From Cytobacillus firmus (GTDB lineage Bacteria > Bacillota > Bacilli > Bacillales > Cytobacillaceae): a stretch of 64,000 bases of DNA. The notes beneath the pieces are model-generated. The model saw nothing but the letters and a program-made list of their open reading frames with translations, was not told the origin of the DNA and did no database searches. Shown piece by piece: positions 1 to 9,336 of this stretch. Each line of letters begins with the position of its first letter. The stretch's first letter is position 1. The DNA lies in contig NZ_JAMBOJ010000003.1 in assembly GCF_023715565.1 (NCBI RefSeq), positions 62,001 through 126,000 on the forward strand. Reading direction: 5' to 3'. The position numbers and the translations under genes are program-made.

Positions 1-63
1 TTGTATAGATAGGGAGCATATAATAAGAGCGGTTAGTAAACTAAACAGCATTTTCTTTGCCAT
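1..63 (-). CDS. 5' end of an exported or membrane protein gene (partial)
   Basis: Twenty-one codons run off the left edge. They start at an ATG (61-63) preceded by a strong Shine-Dalgarno AGGAGGG at 74-80. The peptide begins MAKK and continues with a hydrophobic stretch that looks like a signal peptide or membrane anchor. No canonical lipobox is visible. The gene follows the diguanylate cyclase terminator, so it is probably a separate unit. Too little is present to name it. Confidence 0.6.
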   Translation of the reverse strand, partial: MAKKMLFSLLTALIICSLSIQ

Positions 64-164
64 TATAGTTAATCCCTCCTTTACCAGTATTATGCATTAC
101 CTCAATTATACCAATTTACCTATAAAAACTATATATTTAATAGGTCTAAAGTTTTGTTTTTTAA

Positions 165-195
165 TAAAAAAATCCTTTTGGTATTCAAAAGGATT
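165..195 (-). terminator. Rho-independent terminator of the GGDEF gene
   Basis: A perfect 10-bp stem (AATCCTTTTG and CAAAAGGATT, 171-195) lies immediately after the stop codon of the diguanylate cyclase gene. It is followed on the minus strand by a run of T. Confidence 0.85.
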
Positions 196-1836
196 TCACT
201 TAACATATTCCGCAACCTTATTCCTCCCAGCCTGCTTAGCTCCAACATATAACGCTCTGTCTGCATGGCGTATGAGGGCCAGAGAATCATCGGCATCTTC
301 TGGTGCAGCAGCTACTCCAATAGAAGCGGTAATATAAACTTTTGTACTGCAGCTTCTTCCATCGATGGTCTGTTTGAGTATGAAAGGCCGATTGGCAATG
401 ATCTGTCTGATAAGCTCAGCCCAGCCTATTGCATCTTCCTTGCTGGTATCAGGCATTAGGACAATAAATTCCTCGCCGCCATATCGGGCAGCAATTCCAG
501 CCGTATCAATCAGATTTATCAGCCGATCAGCCAGTTCGCAGAGGATTTCATTTCCGCTCTGATGTCCATACGTATCGTTCACTTTTTTAAAATGATCGAT
601 ATCGAGTATGATGAGCGAGAGGAGATGCCTTGAACCGTTTTGCAATCTGCTGAATTCTTCATTCAGTTTCTCTTCTATATAGCGGTAATTAAATAGTTTC
701 GTTAGCGCACAGCGCTCGCTTTTAGCTTTTGTTTCTTCATAGTGCCTGGCATTCTCAATGGCTATTGCAAAATGCGAACATAATATATCGACAATCATAA
801 GCTGTGACTTTTCATATGCACTCTTTTTCGTGGATGAAAGCAGCAGAATCCCCAATATTTCATTACTTCGGACTATTGGAACACAAATGATGCTCTCCGC
901 ATCTTCCGGTAAAAATTCCTTAGCAATGTTTTTCCATTTCTTTTTCGAATGAAAAAGAACCGATTTTCTGGTCGCTAAAACTAATCCGCTGATTCCCTCA
1001 TTTTTATTTGTTGGTATAAGATCATTAGGCTTAATCAGTTCATGCTCTTTACGGTAAAGGGAGTGAAGTTCACCATTGTCTTTGATATCAAGGATATAAG
1101 CATAATCAACAGGAACCATTTCGCTCAATTTCAAAATAAAAAGCTCCATAACCTCATTAACATCAAGGTGCTCGGCCATTTTATGACTAATTTCTGAGGC
1201 TTTTTGAAGGTAATCAATCACCTTCTCACTGGAGTAATAAAGATGAAGTATAATTGAGAGACTTACAAATGGCACACCTACAATCAGGAGTGCTAGAATT
1301 CCTACTTCAGCATAAAGAATGTAAAGGATAAGGCCAATCGGGAATGTTATGAGTGAAGTGACGGTTTCCCAAATCAGGTCTTTTTCCAGAAAGGAGACTC
1401 TCCTGCCGTACAATGCAGCCTGTATTACACTGATTAATATCTGATTTAGTGTAAAGTGAATGACCGGATAGGCGGCCGCAACCCAGAAATACTGGGGTTC
1501 AGCAATCAAATCTATGCCTGTTTTGCCTCCCATTGCAAAATAAGCCAGCCCGCTAAATAAAGAGACCGTAAAGAATAAAAGTGAGTTAAGCGGCAGACGG
1601 AACATCTGGTCTTTTTGTACTTTAAGCCTTATGAGAAGTACCAGGACACCCACCTGAACCATAATGATTTCAGCAAGAAGACCAAAGGTTAAAAATACAA
1701 CCCATTGAATCAAAAAAATTGGTGTATTATTGACAACCATCGGCATGGAAGAAACGAGAAACATTAAAATAAAAAACGCAAACAAACTGATTCCCTGACC
1801 TGAAAGGTCGGGAGGGTAAAAATGATAGGTTAGCAT
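196..1836 (-). CDS. Membrane-bound GAF-GGDEF diguanylate cyclase
   Basis: Predicted to make cyclic di-GMP from two GTP. Residues 1-205 are hydrophobic with several membrane helices, about 225-370 form a GAF sensor domain, and 385-546 form a GGDEF domain. The active-site motif is intact as GGEEF inside ARYGGEEF. The RxxD product-inhibition site expected just upstream is absent: the equivalent residues are DTAG. The first ATG (1836) gives 546 residues but has only a poor Shine-Dalgarno. The reading frame stays open upstream for 22 more codons, to an ATA at 1900-1902 placed 9 nt after GGAGGAGG (1912-1919). The true start is therefore probably that ATA, which would add a first membrane helix preceded by basic residues. 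The exact B. subtilis counterpart is not clear. Confidence 0.85.
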   Translation of the reverse strand: MLTYHFYPPDLSGQGISLFAFFILMFLVSSMPMVVNNTPIFLIQWVVFLTFGLLAEIIMVQVGVLVLLIRLKVQKDQMFRLPLNSLLFFTVSLFSGLAYFAMGGKTGIDLIAEPQYFWVAAAYPVIHFTLNQILISVIQAALYGRRVSFLEKDLIWETVTSLITFPIGLILYILYAEVGILALLIVGVPFVSLSIILHLYYSSEKVIDYLQKASEISHKMAEHLDVNEVMELFILKLSEMVPVDYAYILDIKDNGELHSLYRKEHELIKPNDLIPTNKNEGISGLVLATRKSVLFHSKKKWKNIAKEFLPEDAESIICVPIVRSNEILGILLLSSTKKSAYEKSQLMIVDILCSHFAIAIENARHYEETKAKSERCALTKLFNYRYIEEKLNEEFSRLQNGSRHLLSLIILDIDHFKKVNDTYGHQSGNEILCELADRLINLIDTAGIAARYGGEEFIVLMPDTSKEDAIGWAELIRQIIANRPFILKQTIDGRSCSTKVYITASIGVAAAPEDADDSLALIRHADRALYVGAKQAGRNKVAEYVK

Positions 1837-1953
1837 GAAACCTGCGGGAAATAACCATATCCATAATAACCATATTGTTTTTTTGGCTCGTGAACTAACT
1901 ATCTTTTTCCCCCTCCTCCAATTTAATTAGGAAAATAGTCTGATATTAGAAAT

Positions 1954-1982
1954 ATTTTATCAAATTTTCTAACTTTTGTCAT
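1954..1982 (-). promoter_or_regulatory. Sigma-A-like promoter of the diguanylate cyclase gene
   Basis: ATGACA (-35, 1977-1982), a 17-nt spacer and TAAAAT (-10, 1954-1959) lie between folC and the cyclase. Transcription would start near 1947, about 28 nt before the Shine-Dalgarno at 1912-1919. This fits translation starting at the ATA rather than at the ATG 66 nt further on. Confidence 0.5.
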
Positions 1983-1986
1983 TTTT

Positions 1987-3303
1987 TCATTGTCTGTTTT
2001 CCAAAAGTTTCAAAAGAGCTGGCTTCACTTCTGATAGGAAGTAAAGGGATCCGGTTATGACAAGGACGCTATTATTTTTACCTGATTCGCACACTTCTAT
2101 CTTCAGTAGCTCTTTCCAATCTGTATTAAATAGTTTCCTGCTGTTTTCACTGAGATTATATAAATCTTCAGCTGATGCTGCTCTCGGAAAGTGAAATTCT
2201 GTAAAAATGATTGAGTCTGCTGCAGAGTCAAGCATTTTGATCATTTTATCAAGCTTTTTATCAGCCAGTGCAGCAAATATAATCTTTTTCCTTCGATCTC
2301 CAAAACGCTTATCCAGCTCAGCAGTTAAAGCAGATATCCCTTCTTCATTATGTGCCCCATCTATTACCACCAGCGGGTCATGAGACACAATTTCAAATCG
2401 GCCGGGCCAGAAGGCTGTTTTCAATCCGGCTTTTATGTGTTTCTCCTCAATAATGAAAGAATAAAACTTATTTAATAGCGCTGCTGCCATTACAGCCAGA
2501 GATGCATTTTCAGTCTGGTGTTTCCCGCTCATCCCTGTCTCAAGATCATGGAACTCCTGAAAGACTGTCTCCAGGGAAAAAAACTCACCCTTAACCAGGG
2601 ATTTATGATCCGAAATAGCAAATTCCTTCTCCAGCTGATAAACCGGGGACTTTAAGCCTGAAGCTTTATCATGGATAACAGCGAGGGCTTCTTCCTGTTT
2701 GACAGCTGTAATAACACTGGTTCCAGGTTTAATGATTCCCGCTTTTTCGAAAGCGATTTTCTCATATGTATCCCCAAGTATGGCTGTATGATCGAGCCCG
2801 ATACTTGTAATGATTGATAACATGGGATAGATGATGTTAGTGGAGTCATATCTGCCGCCAAGTCCCACTTCAAACAATACAAGATCCACAGGTTTTACAT
2901 GACCAAAGTATTGAAAAGCCATGGCAGTAATAATTTCAAACTCAGTTGGGCCGCCAAGTTCTGTCTGTTCCAATTCAACAGCCAGCGGATATATATCATT
3001 GGCAAGCTGAACAAGATCTTCATCCCCAATTGGAGTTCCGTTAAGAGAGATACGTTCATTAAAATTCTCAAAATACGGTGATGTAAAGGTCCCGACCGAA
3101 TAACCCGCCTCTTGAAGAATGAATCTTAAAAACGTAACTGTTGAGCCTTTTCCATTCGTTCCGCCAATATGAACAGACTTAATCCTTCTCTCGGGATGAC
3201 CGAGTTTTTCCATCATCCATTCCATTCGCTGCAGTCCCGGCTTCATCCCCAGCCTCAGTCTTGAATGAATCCACTCCAATGCTTCTTCATAAGCAGTAAA
3301 CAT
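1987..3303 (-). CDS. folC: Bifunctional folylpolyglutamate/dihydrofolate synthase
   Basis: A Mur-ligase-family enzyme that adds glutamate to dihydropteroate and to folates, using ATP. It is needed for folate synthesis and retention. The P-loop is GGTNGKGST at residues 47-55. The central ATPase domain and a C-terminal ligase domain with the DGAHNEEG motif give 438 residues, normal for the family. The ATG at 3303 follows GGAGGTG. It lies 69 bp downstream of valS in the same direction, as in B. subtilis, so it may be read from the valS T-box promoter. Confidence 0.97.
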   Translation of the reverse strand: MFTAYEEALEWIHSRLRLGMKPGLQRMEWMMEKLGHPERRIKSVHIGGTNGKGSTVTFLRFILQEAGYSVGTFTSPYFENFNERISLNGTPIGDEDLVQLANDIYPLAVELEQTELGGPTEFEIITAMAFQYFGHVKPVDLVLFEVGLGGRYDSTNIIYPMLSIITSIGLDHTAILGDTYEKIAFEKAGIIKPGTSVITAVKQEEALAVIHDKASGLKSPVYQLEKEFAISDHKSLVKGEFFSLETVFQEFHDLETGMSGKHQTENASLAVMAAALLNKFYSFIIEEKHIKAGLKTAFWPGRFEIVSHDPLVVIDGAHNEEGISALTAELDKRFGDRRKKIIFAALADKKLDKMIKMLDSAADSIIFTEFHFPRAASAEDLYNLSENSRKLFNTDWKELLKIEVCESGKNNSVLVITGSLYFLSEVKPALLKLLENRQ

Positions 3304-3372
3304 ATATCTGCACCTCCGTTATACAGGAAGGAAGACGAATCCTTGATGTGGACCCGCCTTCCCAAACTTTAA

Positions 3373-6018
3373 TTATTCTCCTTTTAGCTCTCTAATGCGA
3401 GCTTCTACAGCTGCTCTCTTCTCGCTGTAGTCTTGTTCTTTTGCTTTTTCTTCCTCAATTACTTTTTCCGGTGCTTTTTTAATAAAGCCTTCGTTTGAAA
3501 GTTTCTTTTGAACACGTTCTACTTCTTTATTTAATTTTTCCCATTCTTTCTGCAGTCTGGCCACTTCTTCTTCGATATTAATCAGGCCCTCAAGCGGTAG
3601 AATAATTTCTGCTCCAGTTACAACTGCTGTCATCGCCTTATCAGGTGTCTCAACCTCTAAAGCCAGCACAAGTTCCTCAGGGTTACAGAAGCGTTCAATA
3701 TAGCCACGGTTATTTTCCAGTGTAGAAAGAATTTCCTGGTCTTTAACCTTTACCATCATTTTAATCTTCTTACTCATTGGAGTGTTTACTTCAGCACGGC
3801 TGTTGCGGACAGAACGGATGATTTCAACAAGCAGCTTCATTTCATTTGCAGCCTGATTGTCTGTGTATTCATCCTTTACTGCCGGCCACTGGGCAACCGT
3901 AATGGATTCACCTGAATGAGGAAGGTTCTGCCAGATTTCTTCCGTAATGAATGGCATAAATGGATGAAGCAGGCGCATTGTGTTATCTAGAACATATGCC
4001 AGGATGGAACGAGTTGTTTTCTTGGCAGCATCATCTTCACCATACAGCGGAAGCTTCGCCATTTCGATATACCAGTCGCAGAAATCATCCCAGATAAAGT
4101 TATACAGCACCCGGCCAACCTCTCCAAACTCATAGCGGTCAGACAATCTCGTAACAGTCTCGATTGTTTCATTCAAACGGGTTAATATCCACTTATCTGC
4201 AACAGATTTTTCACCGCTTAAATCAATTTCTTCGAATGTTAATCCATCCATATTCATTAAGGCAAAGCGAGATGCATTCCAGATTTTATTGGCAAAGTTC
4301 CAGGTTGCCTCTACCTTTTCCATACTGAAACGAAGATCCTGTCCCGGCGAACTTCCTGTAGAAAGGAAATAACGGAGTGAATCAGCACCATATTGGTCTA
4401 TTACATCCATTGGATCAACGCCATTTCCAAGGGACTTACTCATCTTGCGTCCCTGTGAATCACGAACAAGACCATGAATTAATACATCCTGGAATGGACG
4501 CTCTCCAGTAAATTCGAGACCTTGGAAAATCATTCGTGATACCCAGAAGAAAATGATGTCATAACCTGTTACAAGAGCTGCTGTAGGATAGTATCTCTTA
4601 AAGTCAGCAGAGTCAGTATCCGGCCAGCCCATCGTTGAAAACGGCCATAATGCAGAACTAAACCATGTGTCTAATACATCTTTATCCTGTTCCCAGTTTT
4701 CACTATCTTCAGGAGCTTCATGACCTACGTAAACCTCACCGGTCTCCTTGTGATACCAGGCCGGAATCCGGTGTCCCCACCAAAGCTGGCGTGAAATACA
4801 CCAGTCGCGGATATTTTCCATCCAGCGCAGATACGTTTTTTCAAATCGGTCCGGAACAAAGTTCACTTTTTCTTCTTTATTTTGAAGTGCGATGGCTTCA
4901 TCTGCAAGAGGTTGCATTTTTACAAACCATTGTGTTGAAAGGTATGGTTCAACTACTGCACCGCTGCGCTCTGAATGGCCCACGGAATGCATATGCTCTT
5001 CAATTTTGAAAAGAACTCCTTCTTCCTGAAGATCCTTTACGATCTGCTTACGGCATTCAAAACGGTCCATACCCTGGTATTTACCTGCTCTCGTGTTCAT
5101 CGTCCCGTCTTCATTCATGACAAGGATTCTTTCAAGATTGTGGCGGTTTCCGATTTCGAAATCATTTGGGTCATGAGCCGGTGTGATTTTTACTGCACCT
5201 GATCCGAAATCCATTTCTACATAGTCATCCGCTACAATCGGAATTTCCCTTCCTGTGATCGGCAATTTAACTGTCTTGCCGATTAAATGCTTATAGCGCT
5301 CGTCTTCCGGATGTACTGCAACAGCAGTATCCCCAAGCATCGTTTCAGGGCGAGTAGTGGCAATTTCGATATGTCCCGAACCGTCTGTCAGTGGATATCT
5401 CATATGGTAGAATGCGCCTTGAATATCCTTATATATAACTTCTATATCAGAAAGAGCTGTTTTCGTAGACGGATCCCAGTTGATGATGTACTCTCCGCGG
5501 TAAATTAGACCTTTATTATAAAGTGAAACGAAAACCTCTCTGATGGCTTTTGAAAGACCTTCATCCAAAGTAAAGCGTTCACGGCTGTAATCAAGCCCTA
5601 ATCCAAGCTTTGACCATTGCTGGCGAATATGGCTGGCATATTCCTCTTTCCATTTCCATGTTTCTTCCACAAATTTTTCACGGCCCAGATCATAGCGGCT
5701 TTTTCCATCATTGCGAAGTTTTTCTTCAACCTTTGCCTGTGTGGCGATACCTGCATGGTCCATTCCTGGAAGCCACAAAACATCATAACCTTGCATACGC
5801 TTCATACGAGTGAGGATATCCTGCAGGGTCGTATCCCATGCATGGCCAAGATGAAGCTTTCCTGTTACGTTTGGAGGCGGGATTACAATTGTATATGGCT
5901 GCTTCGTTTCGTCATCTTTTGCTTCAAAGAATTTCCCTTCCAGCCACCAGTCATATCTACCCTTTTCAATCGCCAGCGGATCATATTTCGTCGGCATTGT
6001 TAATTCATTATTATCCAT
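3373..6018 (-). CDS. valS: Valyl-tRNA synthetase
   Basis: Class Ia synthetase that charges tRNA-Val in the cytoplasm. The HIGH signature is HLGH at residues 56-59 and KMSKS starts at residue 525. An editing domain lies between them, an anticodon-binding domain follows, and a C-terminal charged coiled-coil arm ends the protein. The length of 881 residues matches B. subtilis ValS. The start [14 protein letters not shown] resembles the B. subtilis N-terminus, and AAAGGAAG precedes the ATG. Expression is controlled by a valine T-box directly upstream. Confidence 0.98.
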   Translation of the reverse strand: MDNNELTMPTKYDPLAIEKGRYDWWLEGKFFEAKDDETKQPYTIVIPPPNVTGKLHLGHAWDTTLQDILTRMKRMQGYDVLWLPGMDHAGIATQAKVEEKLRNDGKSRYDLGREKFVEETWKWKEEYASHIRQQWSKLGLGLDYSRERFTLDEGLSKAIREVFVSLYNKGLIYRGEYIINWDPSTKTALSDIEVIYKDIQGAFYHMRYPLTDGSGHIEIATTRPETMLGDTAVAVHPEDERYKHLIGKTVKLPITGREIPIVADDYVEMDFGSGAVKITPAHDPNDFEIGNRHNLERILVMNEDGTMNTRAGKYQGMDRFECRKQIVKDLQEEGVLFKIEEHMHSVGHSERSGAVVEPYLSTQWFVKMQPLADEAIALQNKEEKVNFVPDRFEKTYLRWMENIRDWCISRQLWWGHRIPAWYHKETGEVYVGHEAPEDSENWEQDKDVLDTWFSSALWPFSTMGWPDTDSADFKRYYPTAALVTGYDIIFFWVSRMIFQGLEFTGERPFQDVLIHGLVRDSQGRKMSKSLGNGVDPMDVIDQYGADSLRYFLSTGSSPGQDLRFSMEKVEATWNFANKIWNASRFALMNMDGLTFEEIDLSGEKSVADKWILTRLNETIETVTRLSDRYEFGEVGRVLYNFIWDDFCDWYIEMAKLPLYGEDDAAKKTTRSILAYVLDNTMRLLHPFMPFITEEIWQNLPHSGESITVAQWPAVKDEYTDNQAANEMKLLVEIIRSVRNSRAEVNTPMSKKIKMMVKVKDQEILSTLENNRGYIERFCNPEELVLALEVETPDKAMTAVVTGAEIILPLEGLINIEEEVARLQKEWEKLNKEVERVQKKLSNEGFIKKAPEKVIEEEKAKEQDYSEKRAAVEARIRELKGE

Positions 6019-6054
6019 ATGTCATTCTTCCTTTCTAAAAAGCAATCAGCAAAA

Positions 6055-6330
6055 ATAAAAAACTCCACTCGCCATAAAAGGACGAATGGAGTTTGTTTCG
6101 CGGTACCACCTTTTTTTCAATCACAAAAGAAAAGCCCCACAGACAATTCCTATAGTGATTGACACTTATGCAGATAACGGATTTCCCGTCTTTTACTACT
6201 TGGCTTAAGCCTTTCGCAAAAGATGCTCTAGGGCGACCTTCCAACGGTTCTGCCTGGATAACCTTTCAGCTGCTGGTTTTCCTCTCTAAAAGGCAAATGG
6301 CCATTGTACTCTTCCCTGTCTTAGCATCGA
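6055..6330 (-). promoter_or_regulatory. T-box leader (valine) of valS
   Basis: The canonical T-box sequence GGTGGTACCGCG is at 6099-6110 on the minus strand. The Stem I base is GATGCT (6323-6328) pairing with AGCATC near 6225, and the conserved GGAAGAGTA element follows its 5' strand. The specifier loop carries GTC, a valine codon, at 6235-6237. The terminator is an AACTCCA-type hairpin (about 6061-6094) followed by a T-run. Uncharged tRNA-Val should stabilise the antiterminator and allow valS (and possibly folC) expression. Confidence 0.96.
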
Positions 6331-6351
6331 TATAAAGTTATTATATAAAAT

Positions 6352-6381
6352 ATACTACCGAAAAAAGACTGTTATAGTCAA
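6352..6381 (-). promoter_or_regulatory. Sigma-A promoter of valS leader
   Basis: TTGACT (6376-6381), an 18-nt spacer and TAGTAT (6352-6357) lie about 25 nt upstream of the T-box Stem I. The position is right for the leader transcript start. Confidence 0.6.
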
Positions 6382-6559
6382 TAAGGATATCCCAGTTTTT
6401 TATATATTATTCACTGTCTCCATTGAAGTGAGGATCAATCTGCCTTTATTCATTGCCGGGTGCGTGAACGTTATAAGGGAAAAAAATGAAATTAGGCACT
6501 TTACGTAAAAAAAAATCATAGGATATATATAAGAACATTGGGAAATGGGGTATGCATAA

Positions 6560-6751
6560 ATGAGAAGAAAATATAATCCATACACACTGCCTCCATGGTT
6601 AAGAACTTTCAGGAATATATGTGCACAATTCATTATCCCGTTCTGTGTGTTTCAAGGTATAAGAACCATATTATTGCCTACTACCTTCGATGTACTGCTG
6701 CTCTCGCTGTTCATTCTGATCGCTATCGCCTTTCACCTTCAATTGGTTTAG
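6560..6751 (+). CDS. Small predicted membrane protein, 63 residues
   Basis: A 63-residue ORF divergent from valS and convergent with ysxE. The N-terminus is basic and aromatic (MRRKYNPYTLPPWLR). Two hydrophobic segments follow (roughly residues 20-33 and 44-62) with a PTTFDV turn between them. The ribosome site is only moderate (a GGGG about 10 nt before the ATG). I recall similar short proteins at this locus in other Bacillus genomes but cannot confirm it here. The function is unknown. Confidence 0.55.
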   Translation: MRRKYNPYTLPPWLRTFRNICAQFIIPFCVFQGIRTILLPTTFDVLLLSLFILIAIAFHLQLV

Positions 6752-6780
6752 GAGCCCGCATTCTTCAGCTTTGGGCTCCT
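6750..6780. terminator. Convergent hairpin between the 63-residue ORF and ysxE
   Basis: AGGAGCCC (6750-6757) and GGGCTCCT (6773-6780) form an 8-bp stem at the convergent gene ends. It overlaps the last codons of ysxE. Neither side has a long T-run, so termination may be inefficient. Confidence 0.5.
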
Positions 6781-7838
6781 TCCTGTGTCTGAGCTTCTGC
6801 TTCTGCTGCCGCTTTTGCTTCCTGCTTTTGCCTTTCAATCTCATCAATTCTCATAACGGCATATTCAATGTTTTTTAAAAGCCAGTACTGCCTTTGCAGA
6901 TGCTGAACCGCCTTTCGTTCTCCTCTCTTTCCTTCCCCTTTATAATATTGTTCGCAAGCTTTGATAATCGGACCCGGATGAGCAAAGTAGCTTAGAAACA
7001 GCAACATCTCGTCGTCCCTGAAGGGAAAGTATTTCATATAAGTATAAATCCATTCTACACACTCCTCCGATCTTTTTGGATATGTTTTCAGTGTCCTTGA
7101 TAAGAACGGCAGTAAATCATGAAGCGGCGATCCCTGTCTTGCATTCTCGAAATTTGTGAAGTAGCCATATCCCCTATCATCGTATAAAAAATGTTCGGTG
7201 GAAACTTTTCCATGAATAATGACCGTACGTGCTTTTTCACTTTCCTTTGTTTTTTCATACCAATCCTTAAATTTGGTTGTGGAGAATTTCAGTGCCTGGC
7301 TGACATCATGGTAGTATAGGGAAAACATTAGCTCAAAAGGTGACATATACTCTTTTCTTTCGCAGGCCTCGATGAATCCTTCCAAAAACTCCTCTTCCTT
7401 CCCCCATTCCTGAAGGGTGTTTTCGTAATGTTCAGTACGGTCTTCTTTTTTTATAGGAACTTCCCGTGAGGACAATGTGTGTAGTCTTGCCAATTCCCTA
7501 ATCATCTGCTGATGCCGCTCAAATCTGTCCTCCTTTTCTTCATTCGACATCCACGGCATTAAATAAAATAATTCATTTTGATGGAGCACCGCATATCTTC
7601 CGTCCACCGTTGGGTAAATAGGCACTATTCTGTTATAGCCTTTTTGAAAGAGTGTTTGTACATGCCTGATAAAATCTGCTCCACGTTGAGGCTTTATTTT
7701 CTTCAAAGCAAACACGCCTTTACTGCTGTAAATCTTCTGAACTCTCCCAAAATCCTCTACAAAATGCGGCTCTAATGAATAATGCTTTAAAATGGGAGAG
7801 ACTTTCTGCAGCCGATTTTTTTCTTCCACCTTAACCAC
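6765..7838 (-). CDS. ysxE: Spore coat protein YsxE (CotS-family kinase-like fold)
   Basis: 357 residues resembling the CotS/YsxE/YutH group of spore proteins with an aminoglycoside-phosphotransferase-like fold. The HGKVSTEHFLYDD segment sits at the position of the catalytic loop, but the usual HGDxxxxN is degenerate, so kinase activity is doubtful. The C-terminus is a charged tail rich in Ala, Glu and Gln. It follows spoVID in the same direction, as in B. subtilis, and is probably cotranscribed in the mother cell. The start is GTG (7838); a second in-frame GTG three codons later is an alternative because GGAAAG lies very close to the first. Confidence 0.9.
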   Translation of the reverse strand: MVKVEEKNRLQKVSPILKHYSLEPHFVEDFGRVQKIYSSKGVFALKKIKPQRGADFIRHVQTLFQKGYNRIVPIYPTVDGRYAVLHQNELFYLMPWMSNEEKEDRFERHQQMIRELARLHTLSSREVPIKKEDRTEHYENTLQEWGKEEEFLEGFIEACERKEYMSPFELMFSLYYHDVSQALKFSTTKFKDWYEKTKESEKARTVIIHGKVSTEHFLYDDRGYGYFTNFENARQGSPLHDLLPFLSRTLKTYPKRSEECVEWIYTYMKYFPFRDDEMLLFLSYFAHPGPIIKACEQYYKGEGKRGERKAVQHLQRQYWLLKNIEYAVMRIDEIERQKQEAKAAAEAEAQTQEGAQS

Positions 7839-7921
7839 TCACTTTCCAAAATGAAAAAATATATTGCTGAAAACGAAAATAGCTGAGCGGGTTATCAATA
7901 CCTGCTCAGCCTTTTAACCTT

Positions 7922-9193
7922 TTAATGGGCTACCGCAACAGGAATGTACAGCACTTGCCCTTCATAAATATCCTGATTAATCTCCAGATGATTCACCCTT
8001 AAAAGTTGCTGAGAAGGTATGTCATACCTTTCAGCAATAGCATCAATCGTATCGCCGTTCTGCACAATGCAAACCTTGAGTTTAACATGTTCTTCTGATT
8101 CTTCCTTGCGGGCAAAAAACTCAGTTAACGACATGCTTTTCTTTTTGGAGAGTTTCTTTTTCTTAGCTTCCTGTTCTGAAGAGGATGATTCCTCTGTTTC
8201 CTCACCAGTTTCCTGTGCAGCTGCCTTGACAGGCTTCTTTTCAAAAGAGGGGCTATCCGATTCCGGTGCTTCCGTCATTTGGAAAATTTCCTGTGCAGTT
8301 GGCGGTTTTTCCTCTTCACTTCGCTGAGAAGAGAAAGATACTTCGGGCGCAGTTTTCTGCGTCTGTTCTTCTTGTTGCTGCTCTTGAGTTACTTCAAGCG
8401 CGGCCGGCACTGCAGGTTTGATGACTTCCTGCTCATCGGCTTCAGGCTGCTTTCTTGCTTCTGCCTCAAATGGAATATATACCTCAGCTGTCTCCGTCTG
8501 CTCTTCCAGTTGTTCCTCTTCCCGTATATTTTCCTCGGCATCAACGATTACCTGTTCTGTGGATACCTGTTCCTCTCTTTCTTCCTCCTGTTCCTCTCTT
8601 TCTTCCTCCTGCTCCTGTTCTTCCTGCTGATAAGACGGCCATTCCTGCAGAATCGGCTCTTCTTCCTCTGTTTCCTCCACCGCTTCAGGAGATCTGTACA
8701 GAGGCTCTAAGTCCTCCATTTCAGGTTCTTCCTCCCACACTTGAACAGGCACATGCTGCTGATCACCATATAATCCTGTAATGGTTAAATTAGCTGTCAG
8801 CTTCATACAGCTTCTTTCCGGCAGAACGTAATCGAAGGACTCTACCGCAACGTCAATATCGTAAATACTTTGGATTCTATTATTAGGAATGGTGATATCG
8901 ACAGGAAAGTAATGTTTGAATTCAAAAATTCCTTCTCCCCGTTCTTCAATTGTCTGAACGAACTTGGTTACTGTAAAATCCTCTTGTTCTTCCTCAGGTG
9001 CTTCTTCTTCGCTGCGTCTATACTCACCTGCCAGTTCCAATGCTCCCTGGATTGTTACATATTGATCGCTTTCCTGAATTGTTATATTGGGGTCTAACGA
9101 GATGGAAATCAGGTCTGATACTTCCTGTCCTTTTTGAAACCATACTGATTCTTCTAAAGAAAATCGTAAGCACGATGGATTCCCCTGAGACAA
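7922..9193 (-). CDS. spoVID: Spore coat morphogenesis protein SpoVID
   Basis: Directs encasement of the forespore by the coat, acting with SafA and SpoIVA in the mother cell. The N-terminal domain (RFSLEESVWFQKGQEV onward) matches the SpoVID family. The middle, about residues 150-350, is low-complexity and very rich in Glu and Gln. A C-terminal LysM domain covers about the last 50 residues. I place the start at a TTG (9191-9193) that follows GGGAGGAG at ideal spacing and gives an N-terminus like B. subtilis; an in-frame ATG at 9229 lies upstream of that site. The protein is 423 residues, shorter than the about 575 in B. subtilis, mostly through the acidic linker. Confidence 0.93.
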   Translation of the reverse strand: MSQGNPSCLRFSLEESVWFQKGQEVSDLISISLDPNITIQESDQYVTIQGALELAGEYRRSEEEAPEEEQEDFTVTKFVQTIEERGEGIFEFKHYFPVDITIPNNRIQSIYDIDVAVESFDYVLPERSCMKLTANLTITGLYGDQQHVPVQVWEEEPEMEDLEPLYRSPEAVEETEEEEPILQEWPSYQQEEQEQEEEREEQEEEREEQVSTEQVIVDAEENIREEEQLEEQTETAEVYIPFEAEARKQPEADEQEVIKPAVPAALEVTQEQQQEEQTQKTAPEVSFSSQRSEEEKPPTAQEIFQMTEAPESDSPSFEKKPVKAAAQETGEETEESSSSEQEAKKKKLSKKKSMSLTEFFARKEESEEHVKLKVCIVQNGDTIDAIAERYDIPSQQLLRVNHLEINQDIYEGQVLYIPVAVAH

Positions 9194-9292
9194 AGCGACT
9201 CCTCCCTTCGAATCTTTGTGTTTAATCACTATGTCATTAACAATCCTATGAAGGATGAGGGTACTTTATGATTAGAAAAATCACGCTTTAAG

Positions 9293-9326
9293 GGAACAAA
9301 AAACACTCATCCAAAATGATGAGTGT
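9293..9326 (-). terminator. Terminator of the hem operon
   Basis: ACACTCATC (9303-9311) and GATGAGTGT (9318-9326) form a 9-bp stem just after hemL. The minus-strand sequence continues into TTTTTTG. Confidence 0.85.
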
Positions 9327-9336
9327 CAGGTTTTAC

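Noticed and set aside
6400-6633. A 77-codon minus-strand ORF opposite the small membrane gene
   Set aside because: It overlaps the valS promoter region, has no ribosome site and resembles no family.
8019-8781. Several plus-strand ORFs (up to 143 codons) opposite spoVID
   Set aside because: They are Ser/Leu/Phe-rich mirror frames of the Glu/Gln-rich linker of SpoVID, without ribosome sites.
9194-9300. Sigma-E promoter before spoVID
   Set aside because: A CATAGTGAT -10-like element exists, but the best -35-like sequence is several bases too close.
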